Below are positions 42,201-51,028 of a DNA stretch of 64,000 bases, in pieces (the stretch's first letter is position 1; the number at the start of each line of letters is the position of its first letter). The DNA comes from Polyangium sp. 15x6 (GTDB taxonomy: Bacteria; Myxococcota_A; Polyangia; Polyangiales; Polyangiaceae), in the NCBI RefSeq assembly GCF_029960785.1, contig NZ_JASBQE010000062.1, positions 1 to 64,000 on the forward strand, in the 5' to 3' direction. Both the position numbers and the translations under genes were made by a program. The notes beneath the pieces were generated by a model that saw only the letters and a list, made by a program, of their open reading frames with translations, searched no databases and was not told the DNA's origin.

Positions 42201-42875
42201 ATGCAATTGCAGAAGAAATTTGCACTATCGTGCTCGAGCGTCATCATCGCTGCGAGCGCCGCGGCGTGCTCGGTCTCGCCAACGCCGGAGGACATCGAGG
42301 GCGTGGGGAGCGACGCGCTCGTGGCGGGAGGGGTCGGGGTCTGCAACCAGGCCGATCCGTTCGAGAAGAACAACAAGCAGTCGAGCGCCACGGGCCTAGC
42401 CTATAGCTATGTCTACTTCGAGCCGGCGGACCCGGATTACTGGTGGTCGGTGGACACCGGCGGCGCCTATACGAGCGCGTCTGCGTCGATCTGCAAGAGG
42501 GACCAGGACTGGTACTTCGTGTCGACGTCGGATTTGCCCTACACGCCGGGGTGGCTCTCGATTCGCGCGCAGGCCGCCGGCGCCTCGCATTGCCCGATGT
42601 ACGTGTACGAGGAGGAAGGCGAGACCTATACGTGGGGCTACGATCCGCCCGCGGGGCCCGAGAACACGATCCAGATCGACGTCTACAGCGCCGGCACTCT
42701 GCAGCTCGTGGCCTCGGCGCAGAGCAACATCGGCCGCATCTTCCTCGACACGTACAATGGGCCGCTGGATCAAGACTTGTATCTGCGCGTCCATGGACCA
42801 AAGGAGGCCCATTACGGTTACAGCCTCTCGGTCGCGGTGCAGACCGACGCGTTCGAGGACGAGTGCGAATACTGA
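42201..42875 (+). CDS. hypothetical lipoprotein with PPC-like domain
   Basis: A 224-residue protein with lipobox AAAC in MQLQKKFALSCSSVII... The mature part looks like a bacterial pre-peptidase C-terminal (PPC-like) beta sandwich: DPFEKNNKQSSA at the start, DQDWYFVST in the middle, LYLRVHGPKEAHYGYSLSV at the end. Such domains often bind surfaces or substrate in secreted hydrolases, but no catalytic part is present. ATG 42201 follows GGAAGACGAAC. Confidence 0.78.
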   Translation: MQLQKKFALSCSSVIIAASAAACSVSPTPEDIEGVGSDALVAGGVGVCNQADPFEKNNKQSSATGLAYSYVYFEPADPDYWWSVDTGGAYTSASASICKRDQDWYFVSTSDLPYTPGWLSIRAQAAGASHCPMYVYEEEGETYTWGYDPPAGPENTIQIDVYSAGTLQLVASAQSNIGRIFLDTYNGPLDQDLYLRVHGPKEAHYGYSLSVAVQTDAFEDECEY

Positions 42876-42958
42876 GCACCGCCCACGTTCGCCGTGGCGG
42901 ACGCCTCCGTGCTTCTCTCTTGCCCTGATGCCATGAAACGCTCATAAAGGGCGCCATC

Positions 42959-43477
42959 ATGAACGGCGCGCTTGCAACGACGGAACGGCTCACCCTCCGC
43001 AAACTGACGCTCGCAGACGCGCCGTTCATCTTCCGCCTGGTCAACGACCCTGACTTCCTCGTGTACATCGGCGATCGCGGCGTGCGGACACTCGAGGACG
43101 CCGAGGCGTACATCCGCAACGGGCCGATCGGAAGCTACGAACGGCACGGGTACGGCCTTTGGGGCGTCGCCGTGAAGGAAACGGGGGAGCTGATCGGCAT
43201 GTCAGGGCTCTTGAAGCGCGAGCAGTATGCCGATGTCGATATCGGTTACGCGTTTCTGCCGGAGTTCCGCGGCGGCGGGTATGCATTCGAATCCGGATCG
43301 GCTGTGCTCGGGCTCGCGAGCGAGGTGTTCGCGCTTCGCAGGGTGATCGCGCTCGTCGCACCGGCGAACGCCGCCTCGATCGGTCTCCTGAAGAAGCTCG
43401 GCTTCACCCGTTCCGCGCTGCAGGCGGCGGACCCGGAGAGCACGGTGATCTACGAGCGAAGTCTCGGCAGCGATTGA
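42959..43477 (+). CDS. GNAT family N-acetyltransferase
   Basis: A 172-residue acetyltransferase of the RimJ/RimL-like group: starts ATTERLTLRKLTLADAPFIF, contains GLWGVAVKETGELIGMSGL, the acetyl-CoA loop PEFRGGGYAFE, and the closing NAASIGLLKKLGF motif. It would transfer acetyl to an amine of a small molecule or protein N-terminus. ATG 42959 follows the previous gene by 83 bases. Confidence 0.92.
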   Translation: MNGALATTERLTLRKLTLADAPFIFRLVNDPDFLVYIGDRGVRTLEDAEAYIRNGPIGSYERHGYGLWGVAVKETGELIGMSGLLKREQYADVDIGYAFLPEFRGGGYAFESGSAVLGLASEVFALRRVIALVAPANAASIGLLKKLGFTRSALQAADPESTVIYERSLGSD

Positions 43478-43496
43478 TGCTGGGTCCGAGGCGGTC

Positions 43497-43736
43497 TCAT
43501 TCGCCGGTTTGGCGTGGAGCACGCACCGCTTGCTCGGCCAGCGCTCGCACGGCTTCCCCCGACAGGAACACGTACACGGGTGTTTGGGGATCCCGGTATA
43601 CGTTCAGCGCAATTGCCGTACCCTGTTTGTCCGCCATGACGATCAGGTCCAGAGGGCGTATCGCGGCGATGCCGAACGACCCCGGGGGAACGGCCGAAGG
43701 CTGAGAACACCTCCGCAAACCGAGGATACGAGCCAT
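43497..43736 (-). CDS. possible small protein gene
   Basis: A 79-codon frame, MARILGLRRCSQPSAVPPGS, whose second half (PLDLIVMADKQGTAIALNVY, then PVYVFLSGEAVRALAE) reads like a folded small protein with normal codon use. Its ATG shares the CATG at 43734-43737 with the start of the rightward S24-like gene, so both cannot easily use their first start. An internal ATG at 43637 would give 46 residues. I cannot name it and am not sure it is translated. Confidence 0.4.
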   Translation of the reverse strand: MARILGLRRCSQPSAVPPGSFGIAAIRPLDLIVMADKQGTAIALNVYRDPQTPVYVFLSGEAVRALAEQAVRAPRQTGE

Positions 43737-44037
43737 GGGTTGGGCTACTGGATACATCACCAAACTTCGCGCCGGACAGGTCGTTTCCTTTCGTCCGCGG
43801 GGCAACTCCATGTCACCGCGGATCGAGTCCGGCCAGCTTTGCACCGTGGAGCCCGTCGATCCACGGGATATTCGCCCCGGCGACATCGTCCTCTGCAAGG
43901 TGCGTGGTACCGAGTATCTCCACTTCGTCAAGAGCGTCCAGGATGGGCGTTTCCAGATCGGGAACAACTGCGGGCACATCAATGGGTGGGTCGGCCACAA
44001 TGCCATTTTCGGGCGGCTCGTGAAGGTCGAGCCCTGA
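43735..44037 (+). CDS. S24/S26-like small peptidase-fold protein
   Basis: A 100-residue protein with the LexA/signal-peptidase fold signature: GNSMSP (Ser25), GDIVLCKV, and Lys66 in LHFVKSV. The 41-residue Ser-Lys spacing matches S26 signal peptidases, yet there is no membrane anchor and no DNA-binding domain. It may be a mini-peptidase or a ligand-binding remnant of that fold. ATG 43735 is preceded by GAGGATACGAG. The UbiA gene starts 114 bases downstream on the same strand. Confidence 0.7.
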   Translation: MGWATGYITKLRAGQVVSFRPRGNSMSPRIESGQLCTVEPVDPRDIRPGDIVLCKVRGTEYLHFVKSVQDGRFQIGNNCGHINGWVGHNAIFGRLVKVEP

Positions 44038-44151
44038 GGCGGAGCGGCGGGCGGATCGTGGGGGGTGGCTTGCGTGGGGCGCCCACGATTGGGCTTGACA
44101 AGAGCACGCTCGACCGCTTACTCCCCGTCCCGGCTTCAGGGACGTTCCTTC

Positions 44152-45039
44152 ATGAACCAGCTCGCAACAGGCACCAGGCCATTCCTGGGCACCCTTCGCT
44201 TGAGCCGCGTCGAGGAATTTTACGGCAACACCATTGCCCTCGTCGCGCTCGGGACGATCTTCAATCCTCGGCTGTCGGCAGGCGACATCGTCCTGCTCTT
44301 CACCGGCAATCTCCTGCTCACGATCTTCGCCTTTGCCATCAACGACGTCGAGGACGCCGAGGATGACAGCAAGGATTCGCAGAAAGTCGTACGCAACCCC
44401 ATTTGCGCCCGTCTGCTCACGCATGGACAGGCGCTCGCGCTGAGCTGGCTCTCCGCGTTCGCCGGCCTCGCGCTCCTCTGGCCCTTCGGGGCGCGCGTGG
44501 TCCTCCTGGGGGTATTGAACGTGGCTCTCGGGTTCCTGTACTCGTACCGGAGAATCCGGCTCAAGGCCGTGCCCTTCGTCGATCTCGTCTCCCACGGCCT
44601 CTTTTTGGGCACGCTCCAGTTTCTGACCGTCGCATACGCCCGCGCCCCCGAACTCCCTCGTTCGGCCGCGCTCGGCGCCGTCTTCATCTGCACCATCTCC
44701 ATGGCGGGCGACCTATGGAACGAGATCCGCGACTTCGAGGTCGACCGAGAGACCGGCATCCGCAACACAGCCTCGGTGCTCGACGTCCGGCGCATCGAGC
44801 CCATTCTGCCGCACCTCTTCGTCTGGCCCTCGGTGGGCGTGGCGTCGCTCGTGCTCCTGAACCTCTCGGGAACCCAAAGGCTGATCGTCGGGCTCGCCGT
44901 GGCTGCGCTCTGTCTGGTCTTCGTGCTCCTGCCTTCGAACCTGAAGAAGCGAATGGTGACCGATCAGGCTCAATGGCTCGCAGCGCTCGCGGGCCTCTTG
45001 CTCCTCGTGATATGCCGCATCACCTCCGCAGCGCCGTAG
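44152..45039 (+). CDS. UbiA family prenyltransferase (second UbiA)
   Basis: A 295-residue membrane protein with about eight helices. First motif INDVEDAEDDSKD followed by VVRNPI, second motif NEIRDFEVDRETGIRNT: both are Asp-rich as in true UbiA prenyltransferases that bind prenyl diphosphate through Mg2+. This differs from the cyclase-type motif at 38368. ATG 44152 has AGGGAC upstream. The ABHD18-like hydrolase begins 4 bases after the stop, so one operon. The acceptor is unknown. Confidence 0.88.
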   Translation: MNQLATGTRPFLGTLRLSRVEEFYGNTIALVALGTIFNPRLSAGDIVLLFTGNLLLTIFAFAINDVEDAEDDSKDSQKVVRNPICARLLTHGQALALSWLSAFAGLALLWPFGARVVLLGVLNVALGFLYSYRRIRLKAVPFVDLVSHGLFLGTLQFLTVAYARAPELPRSAALGAVFICTISMAGDLWNEIRDFEVDRETGIRNTASVLDVRRIEPILPHLFVWPSVGVASLVLLNLSGTQRLIVGLAVAALCLVFVLLPSNLKKRMVTDQAQWLAALAGLLLLVICRITSAAP

Positions 45040-45043
45040 AGCC

Positions 45044-46036
45044 ATGCGGATCCATTGGTTGGATGCTCTCTTTGCCCAGGTCGTCTTGTCGCGCTCCCCG
45101 CGGTATTTTTCCGATGGGTGGGGGCCACTTTCGGCGCTCGACGAGCTCCTCGAGCCGCCTCGAACCCCGGCCGACCTCCACGACCTGACGCTCGGGACCG
45201 CGCGTCGCGAGGGTCCGCTTTTCGTGCAGGAGGGGCGCTTCGAGAGCCCCGCGACGGGAAAGCTCATGCCTCCCGCGTGCCATGAGGCGCGCTTTCAGCT
45301 CGTGTTGCCTGCCGGCGCCGGCGCGCGCCCAGCCGTGTGCCTTTTGCTTTCCGCGTCGGGAGACGAAGGGTTTGGCCGGCGCCGCTCGCTCGCGAAGGAC
45401 CTCGCGCGGCACGGGATCGGGGCGCTGCTGCTCGAGAACCCTTATTACGGCGCGCGTCGCCCGCCGGGGCAACGGGGCGTCGCGGTGCGCACGGTCATCG
45501 ATTTGTTGCTCATGTTTCGTGCTGCCGCCGTCGAGTCCCTCGCCCTCCTGCGATGGCTCGGCGCGCGCGGCCACGGCCGCCTCGGGATTTCGGGATTCAG
45601 CATGGGAGGTAGCCTCGCCGCATACACGGCTGCACTGGCGAAAGAGCCCCTTGCCGTGATCCCCGTCGCCGCCGCGCATGCCGTGGTCCCCATTTTCGAG
45701 GAGGGTGTACTTTCCGATATGGCCGACTGGAGAGCCCTGGGGTCGGATGTCGGTGCTTCTCCCGCCATTCGTAGGCGTCTCTGTGACGTCCTCGCGCCTG
45801 CATCCATCACCACGCTGCCTCCGCCACCCTTCCTCCGCAGCGCCATTCTCCTTGCCGCGCGTGAGGACGGCTTCGTCCCACCGAGCTCCACCGAGCGCCT
45901 CGCCGCGCATTGGCGAGGCGCCGAGGTACGTCATGTGCCCGGCGGACATGTCAGCGCATCGCTCACCCAGCGCAAAGCCATCGTCCGCGCCGTGTGTGAT
46001 GCATTCTCGCGGCTTGCGCCGAGCGCCGTCGCATGA
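45044..46036 (+). CDS. ABHD18-like alpha/beta hydrolase
   Basis: A 330-residue protein of the alpha/beta hydrolase domain-containing 18 type (PF09752-like). Conserved N-terminal FFSDGWG-like RYFSDGWG, a central ENPYYGARRP, nucleophile elbow GFSMGG, and C-terminal AAREDGFVP and HVPGGHVSA (acid and His). No signal peptide. It directly follows the UbiA gene and is probably coupled to it, suggesting action on a prenyl or lipid product. Confidence 0.86.
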   Translation: MRIHWLDALFAQVVLSRSPRYFSDGWGPLSALDELLEPPRTPADLHDLTLGTARREGPLFVQEGRFESPATGKLMPPACHEARFQLVLPAGAGARPAVCLLLSASGDEGFGRRRSLAKDLARHGIGALLLENPYYGARRPPGQRGVAVRTVIDLLLMFRAAAVESLALLRWLGARGHGRLGISGFSMGGSLAAYTAALAKEPLAVIPVAAAHAVVPIFEEGVLSDMADWRALGSDVGASPAIRRRLCDVLAPASITTLPPPPFLRSAILLAAREDGFVPPSSTERLAAHWRGAEVRHVPGGHVSASLTQRKAIVRAVCDAFSRLAPSAVA

Positions 46037-46105
46037 CGAGCGCCATTCCGTGGCAGCCATCATCGAGCACCTCGTCGGCACGTTCGGCCGTGCAGGGACG
46101 AATGC

Positions 46106-47452
46106 TCAATGCGCGAGCAGCCACTGCGCGAGCGGCTCCCACGCGAGCTGAGGCGCGTCCTCGGCGTAGAGCAGATCGCCATGGCCGAAATCTTCTGGCT
46201 CGTTTTCGACCGGGAGGCGGCGGACGACATGCGTGGTGACGTCGGCGGAGCCGACGACCGCGGTGGTGTAAAGGCCGTGATCACCGAAGCCGCCGGCGGC
46301 GCCGAGGTAGAAGAGCGGGACCCTGATATCGGCGAGGTGGTCACCGAGCGGCAGGGGCGCCTCGCCGCACCAAAGGGCGCTCCGGTCGGCGCTCTCCACG
46401 AGGGATTGGTGCGGCGGTGAATGTGCGAGCCAATCGTTGATCAGCGCCTCGGGCGCGTACCGCACCCCGGTCGGCGCGCCGTCCGTGAAGGCGCCGGCCA
46501 CGAGGTGGTATTTCGGCTTGGGCTCGTAGAACAGGTACGTCTGCGTCACGAAGCCGAGCAGCACCTCACGATTCGAATAGCCGTCGTAGAAGGGAGACGG
46601 GTCCGCGGGGGCGGAGGCGGCGAGCTCGGCGAGGGGCTGGAAGAAAGCGCTGTTGTCGCTGTCCACCACGCCCTGCGCGACCAGATCTCGCTCCTCTACG
46701 GCGCTGGCGCAGGCCACTTGCCTGCTGACCTCGTCCTCGGAGGCCACCTTCGCGTAGATATCGATGGGGACGATGCCCTTGATGTGCCGATGCTCCTCGG
46801 GGCTCTGCGTCTCCTCGGAGGCATAGAGGTAGGTGATCTGCGCGCCGCTGCTGAATCCGCCCAGGATCAAGCGATCTCGACCCGCACCGGTCAGGCCGCG
46901 GAGCGAGCGCGCGAAGATCAGCGCGCGTCCCGTATCGAAGACCGCTTGCACGACCCCCATGTCGGCGAAATCGGAGAAATCGGCCCCATCCTTGGGTGCC
47001 GTGGTCCATCGCCGATCGAGGCCCCATACGTCGATCCCGCGTCGGGCCAAGTAGACAGCGAGATCCTGATCGGGTTGCGCAGCGTCGCTCGTCAGCGAGG
47101 GCGCGAAGTTCGTGTCGAACGTCGCGAAATCGCCGTGCAGCAGCAAGATCGCTTGGGCGGCGGGGCGCGCCCGCCAGGGGGCGTCCTCGCGCACGACGCG
47201 GTGCACCCGAATGCGTGCATTGGCAGTGTCCCCCACCTTCACGAGGAAGCTGTAATGGTAAATATCATCGACGATCGGCTCGCGCTCCAATCCGGCCACC
47301 TGCGCCTCGATATTGGACGCCGACGTCCCCGCGGCGTCTCGCAGCACCTCCTCGTCGTCCTGGACCGGCGCCGCCTCCGTCGTGCATCCACTCGCCGTGA
47401 CAACCAACCATCCCAGCACGACGGGCATGCACAGCACATTCTTTTGCATCAT
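46106..47452 (-). CDS. alpha/beta hydrolase-like lipoprotein
   Basis: A 448-residue exported protein: signal MMQKNVLCMPVVLGWLVVTASGC with the Cys as lipid site, then an acidic linker. The hydrolase fold shows ILLLHGDFATFD near the start, a nucleophile elbow GGFSSGA, and a late GHGDLLYAEDAP. Start ATG 47452 has AGGAG eight bases upstream; a second Met follows at once. It converges on the ABHD18-like gene and is divergent from the ricin-domain lipoprotein. Confidence 0.8.
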   Translation of the reverse strand: MMQKNVLCMPVVLGWLVVTASGCTTEAAPVQDDEEVLRDAAGTSASNIEAQVAGLEREPIVDDIYHYSFLVKVGDTANARIRVHRVVREDAPWRARPAAQAILLLHGDFATFDTNFAPSLTSDAAQPDQDLAVYLARRGIDVWGLDRRWTTAPKDGADFSDFADMGVVQAVFDTGRALIFARSLRGLTGAGRDRLILGGFSSGAQITYLYASEETQSPEEHRHIKGIVPIDIYAKVASEDEVSRQVACASAVEERDLVAQGVVDSDNSAFFQPLAELAASAPADPSPFYDGYSNREVLLGFVTQTYLFYEPKPKYHLVAGAFTDGAPTGVRYAPEALINDWLAHSPPHQSLVESADRSALWCGEAPLPLGDHLADIRVPLFYLGAAGGFGDHGLYTTAVVGSADVTTHVVRRLPVENEPEDFGHGDLLYAEDAPQLAWEPLAQWLLAH

Positions 47453-47837
47453 CCTCTGTCTCCTTGCGCGACGGGCCCAAGCATATTGCATGCCGGAGAG
47501 TTCGGGGGTACATTTGACAGGCATTGATTATCGGCAGCACTCGGCAGGTTGCGCAAGTTTGCGCGAACTGCGCGTGCGTGCTCGATTCGTGCAGCGAAGC
47601 CCCCGAGCGCGCTGCAACACCGGCGCTCTTTCGTTGGGGGCGAGACGCGACGCGGTTCGAGACCAAGACGGATCGGGAGCAGCTCGAGCCGCGTATCCCT
47701 GTATGAGGCGCGCCCGCGCCGAGGGAGCTCTGCAACGAGAGGGTGTCTGCAGGATAACGCACCGCAGCAGACGGACGGACTCTACAAATTGTCAGATTTC
47801 CAAAGTGCCTGGCGCTGATCGGCGATATGCTGGGGCC
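47453..47837. other. 385-bp divergent promoter region
   Basis: No supported gene. A 60-codon forward frame from 47524 exists but its sequence is not protein-like. The stretch around 47548-47567 (GTTGCGCAA, G, TTTGCGCGAAC) is an imperfect palindrome and a possible operator. The rest shows nothing clear. Confidence 0.5.
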
Positions 47838-49292
47838 ATGCGTCCTTGGTATGCGCCAGTATTTTTCGCGTTTGCTGCCGTGAGCTGCGGCGGCACCGGC
47901 CTCGAAACCCCCGTGCCGCACTTCGACCCTCCCAGCGCCACCACCCTCCCCGCGGTGAACTCGCTCATCAAGGTGATTAACCTGGACGACGAGTCCGTGA
48001 TCTGTTTCACCACCGACGGCACGGTGCCAGAGTGGAACGGGGGGAATTGCAAGAACCGGCTCGACGCGAGTCGTCAAATCGCGGTGCCGGCGTGCGGGTT
48101 CAATGTCATCCGTATCGCGTGGTCGAAGGGCACGGACGAGGCCAACTACAAAGTCGAGAGTGATGAGTGCGACGCGAGCTGCGAGCCGGTGTTGCCGTGG
48201 TCGAATCAGGAGCTGGTGCGCGCATTCGCGGTCTGGCAGGACGAAACGAAATGCCTTCTGAACGGTTGTGAGAACCCGTCGGGCACGGGCGACTGGCTCG
48301 AGCAGTGCGACTCCGGGAAAGTCGCCTGGGACGTGAGCCTGAGCGGCTTGCGCGCGATCAGCAAGTTCACCTATGACGCCTGCGCTCACGCCGTCACCAT
48401 CGATGTCGAGGAGGGCGGAATGACTGTCCCGCGGAAGATCAACCTCGTCGTCACGGGCACGCTGATCCAGGACACCGACTTCAGCGGCAATGGCAACGAG
48501 GGCGGGACCTTGACGGTCTCCGGCGATTACACGGGCACCGTCACGTCGCGCATCGTGCTCGGCGACAAGAAGCGCAGCGGCGGCGGCTTCGATGCCGGAT
48601 GCACGGCCGATCCGCTGGAGGGGAAGGAATGCGCCCCCGCGGGCTCGAAGATCGCGTACGACTTCCCGAACTGGAGCTGCCACGGCGACATCTGTCCGGT
48701 CGCGATCGCGGGCTCCTGCCAGGCGTCCGACGCCGACGGTGACGCCATAGCCGATACCGCGGACAACTGCCCCGAACAGGCGAACACCGATCAATCCGAT
48801 GTCGATCACGACGGTATCGGAGACGTCTGCGACGATCACTCGGGCTTCGTCGTCATTCGATTCAAGGTCGGGGATCGGTGCATGATTCTCGGCGATGGCA
48901 AGGTCGAGTCCACGAGCACGTGCGAGCCGACGGATCCCCGGCAGCAATGGGAGATGTTCCCCGACGGCGACGCCTTCGGGTTCCGCAACCTTTCGAATGG
49001 GGAGTGCCTGAGCCAGTCCGGCATTCTGGCCGGTCCGTGGACGGTCGTCACGGCCCCGTGCGATGGCACAGACGAGCAGCGGTGGAAGCTCGAGGCTTAC
49101 GACCAGGGCGGCCTCGATGCGAACTTCCCGATTCGCCTGCACAACGTCGCCGACAATTTCTGCGTGTATACCGATTTGACGGGCGAGGTCTACGGCACGG
49201 TCAGCAATTGCGGACTCGCGGGGACCGAGTCGAACCGGAAGATCGGGCTCTATTACGGCGGAGCGTTCGACAAGCCGCCGTATCAGCCCTGA
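47838..49292 (+). CDS. modular lipoprotein with TSP3-like and ricin-type lectin domains
   Basis: A 484-residue lipoprotein (lipobox AVSC). Domains in order: a chitobiase-C-terminal-like module (VINLDDESVICFTTDGTVPE, about 35-105), a beta-rich Cys-containing middle, a calcium-binding thrombospondin type 3 repeat (DADGDAIADTADNCPEQ then DVDHDGIGDVCDD), and a ricin B-type trefoil (RCMILGDG..., QQWEMFPDG, DEQRWKLEAY). It probably binds sugars at the cell surface; no catalytic residues are seen. ATG 47838 starts the signal peptide. Confidence 0.82.
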   Translation: MRPWYAPVFFAFAAVSCGGTGLETPVPHFDPPSATTLPAVNSLIKVINLDDESVICFTTDGTVPEWNGGNCKNRLDASRQIAVPACGFNVIRIAWSKGTDEANYKVESDECDASCEPVLPWSNQELVRAFAVWQDETKCLLNGCENPSGTGDWLEQCDSGKVAWDVSLSGLRAISKFTYDACAHAVTIDVEEGGMTVPRKINLVVTGTLIQDTDFSGNGNEGGTLTVSGDYTGTVTSRIVLGDKKRSGGGFDAGCTADPLEGKECAPAGSKIAYDFPNWSCHGDICPVAIAGSCQASDADGDAIADTADNCPEQANTDQSDVDHDGIGDVCDDHSGFVVIRFKVGDRCMILGDGKVESTSTCEPTDPRQQWEMFPDGDAFGFRNLSNGECLSQSGILAGPWTVVTAPCDGTDEQRWKLEAYDQGGLDANFPIRLHNVADNFCVYTDLTGEVYGTVSNCGLAGTESNRKIGLYYGGAFDKPPYQP

Positions 49293-49320
49293 AGATCAAG
49301 AGCTGCGTGCACATTGCCCC

Positions 49321-49397
49321 GGCGTCGCTCCGACGATCCGCCAAGAGTGCCGGTCGAGTTGCCCATGCTCGTAAAGGCCGATCGGCGGAGCGACGCC
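49321..49397. terminator. long inverted repeat between convergent genes
   Basis: GGCGTCGCTCCG (49321-49332) pairs perfectly with CGGAGCGACGCC (49386-49397); after one mismatch five more bases pair, giving 17 of 18. The loop is about 40 bases. It lies between the stops of two convergent lipoprotein genes, fitting a bidirectional terminator or 3'-end stabiliser, though no T-run is present. Confidence 0.45.
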
Positions 49398-49416
49398 CGC
49401 ACGGCTTCACCCGGAC

Positions 49417-50325
49417 TCAAAACTGGCAGGCGGAAGCGAGCTTCGGATACCGATAAAGGCCGAGGAAGCACATCTCGTCGTCGGAGCTCGTGCCGAAGCC
49501 GAGTGTCTTCGATGTCGTGTTCATGTACGAGCATTCGTAGTGGATACGGTCGCCCGTCAGGACCGGGACTGGCGTGATCGGGTAGTTCTTCTGCTCGGTG
49601 AAGCTGAAGGGGGCATCGTGGAGGGTGACCTCGCCGGCGTTCGTATGGTGTGTCACCCGCATATGCGTGCCGTATTTGTGCATATGGGGCCACACGCTCA
49701 GGAGGGTCGCGTCGCCCGGGAAGATGCAATCGCCTTGCACGGAGCCGGGGCTGTTCGGGGGCACGGAGATGCCGGGCGCGCCGGGCATGATCATTTCGGC
49801 CTCCTGCTCGACCTCGGAGGGATCGAGGGTCTTGACGAGCGTGCCCGAGATGCCGGGGAGCGGATCCGTCGTCGTATTGAAGAGGTGAAGGTTCAAGAGG
49901 AGCTGTGTCCCCGCCGGAATCTTGAGCGCGACCCCTTCGGGGAAGACCAGGTCGTCCGTGCCGATGCCCGAGGCGAAGAGCATACTTTGGTCGAGCGTCG
50001 GTCCGCAGACGCTCTCGCTGTCCGGGGTACTGCCCGAGGCCCACAAGAGCAGCGTGTGATGCGTCCCCGTCGAGCCGAGGGGGCGGAAGGCATTGATGTA
50101 GAGATCCTCGTGGAAGGTCTTGGTTGCGCACCAATAACTCTCGGTCCCTCCGCCGAGCTCCCACTTCGTGTCGATGAGCGTCATCCACCCATCCGTGCTG
50201 GTGCCCGAGGTCGTTGCCGGTGGATTTTGTTCCTCCACCACACGCGCACCACAGCCGACGAGGCCCGTGCATGCGAGCACCAGCGAACCTACTGCGAGCT
50301 GAGCTCCGAGCCGTCGTGTCATCAT
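49417..50325 (-). CDS. PHM-like copper type II monooxygenase family lipoprotein
   Basis: A 302-residue lipoprotein (lipobox LVGC). It carries all metal ligands of peptidylglycine alpha-hydroxylating monooxygenase in order: His-His (89-90) and His147 for CuH, His-x-His (214, 216 in WPHMHKYG) and Met285 (DDEMC) for CuM. The length fits the two-domain PHM core. In animals PHM hydroxylates Gly-extended peptides using ascorbate; bacterial relatives have no known substrate. The protein would sit on the outer membrane or in the periplasm. Several Cys could form the usual disulfides. The start MMTRRLG gives a proper signal peptide. Confidence 0.82.
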   Translation of the reverse strand: MMTRRLGAQLAVGSLVLACTGLVGCGARVVEEQNPPATTSGTSTDGWMTLIDTKWELGGGTESYWCATKTFHEDLYINAFRPLGSTGTHHTLLLWASGSTPDSESVCGPTLDQSMLFASGIGTDDLVFPEGVALKIPAGTQLLLNLHLFNTTTDPLPGISGTLVKTLDPSEVEQEAEMIMPGAPGISVPPNSPGSVQGDCIFPGDATLLSVWPHMHKYGTHMRVTHHTNAGEVTLHDAPFSFTEQKNYPITPVPVLTGDRIHYECSYMNTTSKTLGFGTSSDDEMCFLGLYRYPKLASACQF

Positions 50326-50503
50326 AACGGCCAGTATACTCCCTCACCGTGGATGCGGCGGGAAGAATCGATGCGGGTGGCGAACGTGCGGCCCTGACTC
50401 CGCGCGTCCATCCCCCGTTCCCTCGAGATGCCAGATCACGAACAAGTTTGTACTGAAACGATTCGTAAGGCGCGGACCGCCGAGCCATCCACCCCGCTGC
50501 GCG

Positions 50504-50953
50504 TCAATCGAAAACAAGCTCCGAGAGCAGGAAGGCGAGCGCCTCGGACTCGTCGCTGAACACGGACGCCTTGCCTCTCTCGCGCGTCATGCGCGCGGCC
50601 TGGAGCTTGCCCGTGGCACTTGCGACGAGGATGGCCGAGCGTACGAAACCCGAAAGCAGTCGCGTGCCGGCCTCGTTCACGCGCCGCTCCGTCTCGCGAT
50701 CGGTCGCCATGGGCGCCTCCCGCGAGTCGAGCAGAAGGACGAATTGGGGGCGCATGAGCGGTGGGAAGAACCGGTCGAAAAATGCGAGCAGGTCCGCCGT
50801 GCCCTGATCGTCGAGCGGGATGTCGGTCCGGCGGATTCGCACGAGTTTCCCGCCAGCCTCTCGCAAAACCACGAACTGGCTCGACCGGAAGACCTCGCCT
50901 TCCGCGAGCCTCCCCCTGCTGGTGCTGCTCGCCGCCATGACGAACCTTTCCAT
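50504..50953 (-). CDS. STAS/SpoIIAA-like small protein
   Basis: A 149-residue cytoplasmic protein. Alternating strands and helices (FVLLLDSREAPMATD, SAILVASATGKLQAARM, ASVFSDESEALAFLLSEL) match the SpoIIAA-like/STAS-fold proteins common in myxobacteria, usually uncharacterised. Start ATG 50953; ATG 50938 is another option. It lies behind the PHM-like gene promoter on the same strand. Confidence 0.65.
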   Translation of the reverse strand: MERFVMAASSTSRGRLAEGEVFRSSQFVVLREAGGKLVRIRRTDIPLDDQGTADLLAFFDRFFPPLMRPQFVLLLDSREAPMATDRETERRVNEAGTRLLSGFVRSAILVASATGKLQAARMTRERGKASVFSDESEALAFLLSELVFD

Positions 50954-51028
50954 CGCATGGGAAGGCGGGTGTCGGCAAGGGAAGAGCAGCGACGAAACCG
51001 GGCTCGATGAGGCGGTGCGTCGGGACGA

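Noticed and set aside
47524..47706. A 60-codon forward frame in the divergent region
   Set aside because: No ribosome site, no protein-like pattern, and it lies in a promoter region.
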